Of a stretch of 64,000 bases of DNA, positions 60,431 to 64,000 are shown piece by piece. The position numbers were made by a program, and so were the translations under genes. Position 1 is the stretch's first letter; the number at the start of each line of letters is the position of its first letter. The DNA lies in contig NZ_CP031969.1 of assembly GCF_003443735.1 (NCBI RefSeq), positions 6,324,001 through 6,388,000 of the forward strand. Direction: 5' to 3'. The notes under the pieces are model-generated. The model was not told where the DNA came from. It ran no database searches and saw nothing but the letters and a program-made list of their open reading frames with translations. Origin of the DNA: Streptomyces sp. CC0208. Its GTDB lineage: Bacteria > Actinomycetota > Actinomycetes > Streptomycetales > Streptomycetaceae.

Positions 60431-60459
60431 GAGGCCGACGGTCACGGACCGTCGGCCTC
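60431..60459. terminator. bidirectional terminator after glnA2
   Basis: GAGGCCGACGGTC and GACCGTCGGCCTC pair perfectly around ACG, 38 nt past the glnA2 stop and 6 nt before the end of the opposing reductase gene. Confidence 0.88.
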
Positions 60460-60465
60460 GGTGCG

Positions 60466-61038
60466 TTACTGGCCCTGGGCCGCCTGGTAACGGGTCAGGA
60501 CCACGCCGCCGGGACACGTCCGCGTCTCCACCAGGTTCAGGTTCACCCAGTTGTCCAGCGCCGTGAAGAACGGCGTGCCGCTGCCCACCAGGACCGGGTG
60601 GGTGGCGATCGCGTACTCGTCGATCAGCCCGGCGCGCATGGCCGCCCCGGCGAGCGTGGCGCCGCCGATGGTCATCGGGCCGCCGTCCTCGGCCTTGAGC
60701 CGGGTGATCTCGGCGATCGCGTCGCCGGTGACCAGACGGGTGTTCCAGTCGACCTTGTCGATCGTCGAGGAGAACACCACCTTCGGCGTGTCCCGCCAGT
60801 TCCGCGCGAACGCGATCTGCGCCGGGGTGGCGCCCGGCTGCTCGTCGCCGGTCGGCCAGTAGGAGCTCATCGCCTCCCACAGCTTGCGCCCGTACAGCGT
60901 CAGGGCACTTGCCTGCTCGTGGTCGAGCCACCACTGGAACAGCTCGTGGCTCGGCGGTCCGCTCCAGCCGATGTCGTCGCCGGCCGCGGCGATGTAGCCG
61001 TCCAGGGTGAGGTTCATGCCGTAGATCAGTTTCCGCAT
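60466..61038 (-). CDS. dihydrofolate reductase-like (RibD C-terminal fold) protein
   Basis: 190 aa. RKLIYGMNLTLDGYIAAAGDD is the opening strand-loop of the RibD_C/DHFR-like family, LTLYGRKLWEAM and VVFSSTIDKVDW follow, and MTIGGATLAGAAMRAGLIDEY is the NADPH-binding segment. It is expected to be an NADPH-dependent reductase; substrates of these stand-alone forms are unknown. ATG at 61038 has GGAAGG upstream. It is 42 nt downstream of a VOC gene in the same direction. Confidence 0.88.
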   Translation of the reverse strand: MRKLIYGMNLTLDGYIAAAGDDIGWSGPPSHELFQWWLDHEQASALTLYGRKLWEAMSSYWPTGDEQPGATPAQIAFARNWRDTPKVVFSSTIDKVDWNTRLVTGDAIAEITRLKAEDGGPMTIGGATLAGAAMRAGLIDEYAIATHPVLVGSGTPFFTALDNWVNLNLVETRTCPGGVVLTRYQAAQGQ

Positions 61039-61080
61039 GGCCCAGCCTTCCTCGCCGCCTTCTCCGTAGGGCGCGAGGTT

Positions 61081-61515
61081 CTACTGTTCTGCCAGTTTCG
61101 ACAGAACCGCGTGCAGCGGCTCCGTCTCCCTGCGCTTGTACTCCTGGATCGCCCAGCCGTTGCCGTCCGGGTCCTTGAAGTACATGAAGGTGGCGCCGTC
61201 CTGTGGGGCGAACTGGACCGGTTCGCTGACGTCCAGGCCGCGGGTGGTGAGTTCCTCGTACGCCGCCTTCGCGTCCGTCACGCACAGTTGCATGCCGTGG
61301 TACGTCCCGGGCTGCGGGGTGCCGGTCGGGACCTGGAGGCCGTCCACCAGGGCGATGGAACAGCCCGAGCCGGGCGGGGTCAGCTGGCAGATGCGGACGC
61401 CCTCCATCACCTCGCCGTCCAGATCCACGTGGAAACCGACCTTGTCGCGGTAGAACTCCTTGGCGCGGTCGACGTCCGTGACCGGCAGCAGGATGACTTC
61501 GAGGCTCATGTCCAT
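61081..61515 (-). CDS. VOC-family (glyoxalase/bleomycin-resistance fold) protein
   Basis: 144 aa. Two beta-alpha-beta-beta-beta units: VILLPVTDVDRAKEFYRDKVGF and the later MQLCVTDAKAAYEELTTRG ending ATFMYFKDPDGNGWAIQEYK. The GNGWAIQE end with a metal-ligand Glu is typical; the first His ligand of glyoxalases is not obvious. ATG at 61515 has GGGAG 8 nt upstream. It probably forms an operon with the reductase gene. Function open. Confidence 0.88.
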   Translation of the reverse strand: MDMSLEVILLPVTDVDRAKEFYRDKVGFHVDLDGEVMEGVRICQLTPPGSGCSIALVDGLQVPTGTPQPGTYHGMQLCVTDAKAAYEELTTRGLDVSEPVQFAPQDGATFMYFKDPDGNGWAIQEYKRRETEPLHAVLSKLAEQ

Positions 61516-61565
61516 GGCGTGACTCCCTTGTCTACGTCAGTACAGAGGGCCGTTCAGGGCCGTTC

Positions 61566-62075
61566 TCAGAAGCGCCACCGCGTCTGGCTGAACGGCTGTC
61601 CCTTACCGAAGCCGAAAACCGTGCGCGGCGCCACCGCATATACGACGGCGTGTCCCGGCCCGTGATGGAAGTAGCCGTCCCGCACCTCGAAACGCCAGAA
61701 GTCGCCGTACTTGGCCTCCCACGCGGCGGCCAGCTCGCGCAGCCTCGTGTCGTCCGAGACCCGCACCGCCTCGCCCTCCACCACCAGGTCGTAGCCCTTG
61801 TCCCAGATGTTGGTGCCGGTCGTCAGGGTCACGTGCGCGTTGTGCGCGAGGTTCTTCGCCTTGCGCTCCTCGGGGCCGGTGCAGAAGTGCAGCGCCCCGT
61901 GCGCCCACACGGCCGGCAACGGTGTGACGTGCGGCCGCCCGTCCGGACGTACCGTCGAGATCCAGAACAGCTCGGCGGAGGCCAGCAGTGACTCCGCGTC
62001 GGCCCAGGCGTGCGCCGTCGCGTCCGGGTCGCTGTAGCGCGTGTCGAGGTGGGTCTCGGGTTCCTTCTCGGTCAT
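61566..62075 (-). CDS. pyridoxamine 5'-phosphate oxidase-fold (possibly F420-binding) protein
   Basis: 169 aa split-barrel protein. LLASAELFWISTVRPDGRPHVTPLPAVWAHGALHFCTGPEERKAKNLAHNAHVTLTTG, visible as consecutive blocks, is the PPOX-like flavin/F420-binding core, and VVEGEAVRVSDDTRLRELAAAWEAKYG the C-terminal helix. Actinobacteria use many such proteins with F420, FMN or haem. ATG at 62075 follows GGAGGCGTTGTG. It is divergent from glnE across a repeat-filled gap. Confidence 0.87.
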   Translation of the reverse strand: MTEKEPETHLDTRYSDPDATAHAWADAESLLASAELFWISTVRPDGRPHVTPLPAVWAHGALHFCTGPEERKAKNLAHNAHVTLTTGTNIWDKGYDLVVEGEAVRVSDDTRLRELAAAWEAKYGDFWRFEVRDGYFHHGPGHAVVYAVAPRTVFGFGKGQPFSQTRWRF

Positions 62076-62179
62076 CACAACGCCTCCGGCTCGGGGAACA
62101 CCCGGCCCACCGATGCGGTCCGGCTCGACATTCCCAGTCTGCCCAAGGCGTACCCCGAATGCGGGAGAAGACGACGATC

Positions 62180-62590
62180 TGCTCGGCCCGACGGGCGCGT
62201 CCGGCCCCGAACGCGCCCACTCCCGCCCTGGCCCCGCTCCCGCCCCGCCGCCGTTCCCGCGTCGGCGGCGTGTCTGGTTCCGGCCCTGGTCCCGTACCCG
62301 CGTCGGCCGCGCGTCTGGGTCTCGCCCCGGCCCCGTTCCCGCGTCGGGGGGCGGGTCTGGTTCTGGCCCGGCCTCGTTCCCGTCTCGGCCGTGTCTGGTT
62401 CTGGCCCTGGTCTCGTATCCGCCTCGGCCGCGCGTCTGGGTCTCGCCCCGGCCCCGCTCCCGCGTCGGGGGCGCGTCTGGCTCTCGCCCCGGCCCCGTTC
62501 CCACCGCGGCCGCGTGCCTGGCTCTCGCCCCGGCCCCGTTCCCACCCTCGCCCCGGCCCCGTTCCCACCCTGGCCCCGCGCCTTGCGCCT
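62180..62590. repeat. GC-rich minisatellite, about 41-bp unit
   Basis: GTCTGG (last copy GCCTGG) recurs at 62272, 62313, 62355, 62393, 62434, 62475 and 62515, spacings 41, 42, 38, 41, 41 and 40. Each unit reads roughly GTCTGGNTCTNGCCCCGGCC then CCGTTCCCGCGTCGGNGGCGC. Degenerate pieces extend on both sides. The period is not a multiple of three, so the frames open through it on both strands are spurious. It fills the divergent gap between the PPOX-fold gene and glnE. Confidence 0.88.
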
Positions 62591-62717
62591 CACTCTCCCC
62601 TCGGCCCCCGCGCCCGACCACACCCCGCCCGAAATCCCCCCACCCGCGCGCCAGCGCTCATTCCCCGCTCTCCGGATAGGCTCGATCGACACGACCTAGA
62701 TCGGACAGGAGGCCGGG

Positions 62718-64000
62718 ATGACGGCGGCGCCGGGGCGCAGGAGCAGTACCTTCACGCGGCTGCTGCGGCACGGTTTCACCGACCCGTCGGGCGCCGAGCG
62801 ACTGTTGGAGAGCGCGGAGCTGAGCGGCGTACGCAATGACCCCGTGCTCCTTGAGGCGCTCGGCGCGACCGCTGATCCCGATCTCGCGCTGCTCGGTCTG
62901 GTACGGCTCCTGGAGGCGCAGCCCGACCGGGAACTGCTCGACACGGTGATAGCGGCGAAGCCGTTCCGGGACCGGCTGCTCGGGGTGCTCGGCGCGTCCG
63001 AGGCGCTCGCCGAGCATCTCGCCCGGCACCCCGCCGACTGGCAGGCCCTCGTCACCTACGAGCCCCGCGACCTGCACCCCGGTGTCGAGGAGTTCGAGCG
63101 CGGGCTCGCCGAGGCCACCGACCCCGTCGCCCTGCGCGTCGCCTACCGGCGCTGTCTGCTGTCGATCGCCGCCCGTGACGTGTGCGGCACCACCGACCTC
63201 GCCGAGACCGCCGCCGAGCTCGCCGACCTCGCCACCGCGACCCTGCGCGCCGCCCTCGCCATAGCGCGGGCGGCCGCCCCCGAGGACGCGGCGCTGTGCC
63301 GGCTCGCGGTGATCGCGATGGGCAAGTGCGGCGGGCACGAGCTGAACTACGTGTCCGACGTCGATGTCATCTTCGTCGGGGAGGCTGTCGACGGCGCCGA
63401 CGAGGGCAAGGCCCTGCGCGCCGCCACCAAGCTCGCCTCGCACATGATGCGGGTCTGCTCGGAGACGACCGTCGAGGGGTCCATCTGGCCCGTCGACGCC
63501 AATCTGCGCCCCGAGGGCAGAAACGGTCCGCTGGTGCGCACCCTCTCCAGCCACCTCGCCTACTACCAGCGCTGGGCCAAGACCTGGGAGTTCCAGGCCC
63601 TCCTCAAGGCCCGCCCGGTCGCCGGCGACCTGGAGCTGGGCGAGGAGTACGTCGCCGCCCTCGAACCCCTCGTCTGGAAGGCCGCCGAGCGCGAGAACTT
63701 CGTCGCCGACGTGCAGAAGATGCGGCGGAGGGTGGTCGAGAACATCCCCGTCGCCGAGCTGGACCGGCAGCTCAAGCTCGGCCCCGGCGGGCTCCGGGAC
63801 GTCGAATTCGCCGTGCAGCTGCTGCAGTTGGTGCACGGTCGCGAGGACGGCTCCCTGCGCAGCGGCACCACCCTCAAGGCCCTGCACGCCCTCGCCGCCG
63901 GCGGCTACGTCGGCCGGGCCGACGCCGCCCAGCTCGACGACGCCTACCGCTTCCTGCGCTCCATGGAGCACCGCATCCAGCTCTACCGGCTGCGCCGCAC
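62718..64000 (+). CDS. glnE: glutamine synthetase adenylyltransferase/deadenylase GlnE (3' end outside window)
   Basis: The first 427 or so residues of a protein normally of about 1000. The N-terminal nucleotidyltransferase (deadenylylase) domain shows LAVIAMGKCGGHELNYVSDVDVIF with its catalytic DxD, SIWPVDANLRPEGRNGPLVR, and LKLGPGGLRDVEFAVQLLQL. GlnE attaches AMP to glutamine synthetase I when nitrogen is plentiful and removes it when scarce; the adenylylating half lies outside the window. ATG at 62718 has CAGGAGG 6 nt upstream, so this gene is not leaderless. Upstream is the 41-bp minisatellite. Placement near glnA2 is conserved in actinobacteria. Confidence 0.95.
   Translation, partial: MTAAPGRRSSTFTRLLRHGFTDPSGAERLLESAELSGVRNDPVLLEALGATADPDLALLGLVRLLEAQPDRELLDTVIAAKPFRDRLLGVLGASEALAEHLARHPADWQALVTYEPRDLHPGVEEFERGLAEATDPVALRVAYRRCLLSIAARDVCGTTDLAETAAELADLATATLRAALAIARAAAPEDAALCRLAVIAMGKCGGHELNYVSDVDVIFVGEAVDGADEGKALRAATKLASHMMRVCSETTVEGSIWPVDANLRPEGRNGPLVRTLSSHLAYYQRWAKTWEFQALLKARPVAGDLELGEEYVAALEPLVWKAAERENFVADVQKMRRRVVENIPVAELDRQLKLGPGGLRDVEFAVQLLQLVHGREDGSLRSGTTLKALHALAAGGYVGRADAAQLDDAYRFLRSMEHRIQLYRLRR

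Overview
The window is a contiguous piece of a high-GC actinobacterial chromosome, almost certainly Streptomyces. Codon third positions are strongly G/C, genes are dense on both strands, and many products are typical of the genus: a ROK regulator, a CdaR/PucR regulator, an AfsR-like SARP with NB-ARC and TPR, DrrAB, EfeUOB, an S53 peptidase and DUF305/DUF3105 proteins. The right end (panB, nadE, glnA2, glnE) is a core-chromosome block whose glnE/glnA2/panB part also recurs in Mycobacterium. I saw no tRNA, rRNA, CRISPR array, prophage or large biosynthetic cluster.

Layout. 0-6 kb: the tail of an unrecognised protein, a ROK repressor, and a very large fused sensor kinase/receiver/PP2C phosphatase. 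6-14 kb: a region of decay, with an N-terminally beheaded MmpS-like gene, a GH51 arabinofuranosidase stump and a dead M24 peptidase, surrounding an intact CdaR regulator, polar amino-acid ABC importer and FAD amino-acid oxidase cluster. 14-25 kb: MazG-like, DoxX, aldo/keto reductase, a MacB-type ABC exporter, SDR, Gfo/Idh/MocA, a Bcr/CflA efflux pump, a beta-lactamase-fold hydrolase, and an Rsm22-family protein preceded by a minisatellite. 25-33 kb: TetR, a Prim-Pol-like protein, the iron-uptake operon efeO-efeB-efeU plus a lipoprotein under two tandem iron boxes, a 92-bp repeat array, PhzF-like protein and methionine aminopeptidase. 33-45 kb: MFS, SIS-like protein, F420:NADPH reductase, site-2-type protease, an 18-bp repeat array, the AfsR-like regulator, and DrrAB with a five-fold direct repeat in its promoter. 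45-52 kb: an MmyB-like regulator facing a luciferase-like enzyme, a CmlR/AraJ-type MFS, an exonuclease-fold membrane protein, and a DHA2 efflux pump with its TetR. 52-64 kb: panB, a MITE inserted exactly at the nadE stop codon, nadE, an S53 peptidase, DUF305/DUF3105, glnA2, small enzymes, a 41-bp repeat array, and glnE running off the end.

Cross-window patterns. Eight genes have a -10-like hexamer ending 6-7 nt before the start codon and no Shine-Dalgarno, so they look leaderless. Four unrelated minisatellites (unit lengths 20, 92, 18 and about 41 bp) each lie directly 5' of a plus-strand gene. Two TetR regulators have near-identical recognition helices, and each has a palindrome with a related core in an adjacent promoter. 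All assignments come from reading the sequence and from family knowledge; no database search was run.
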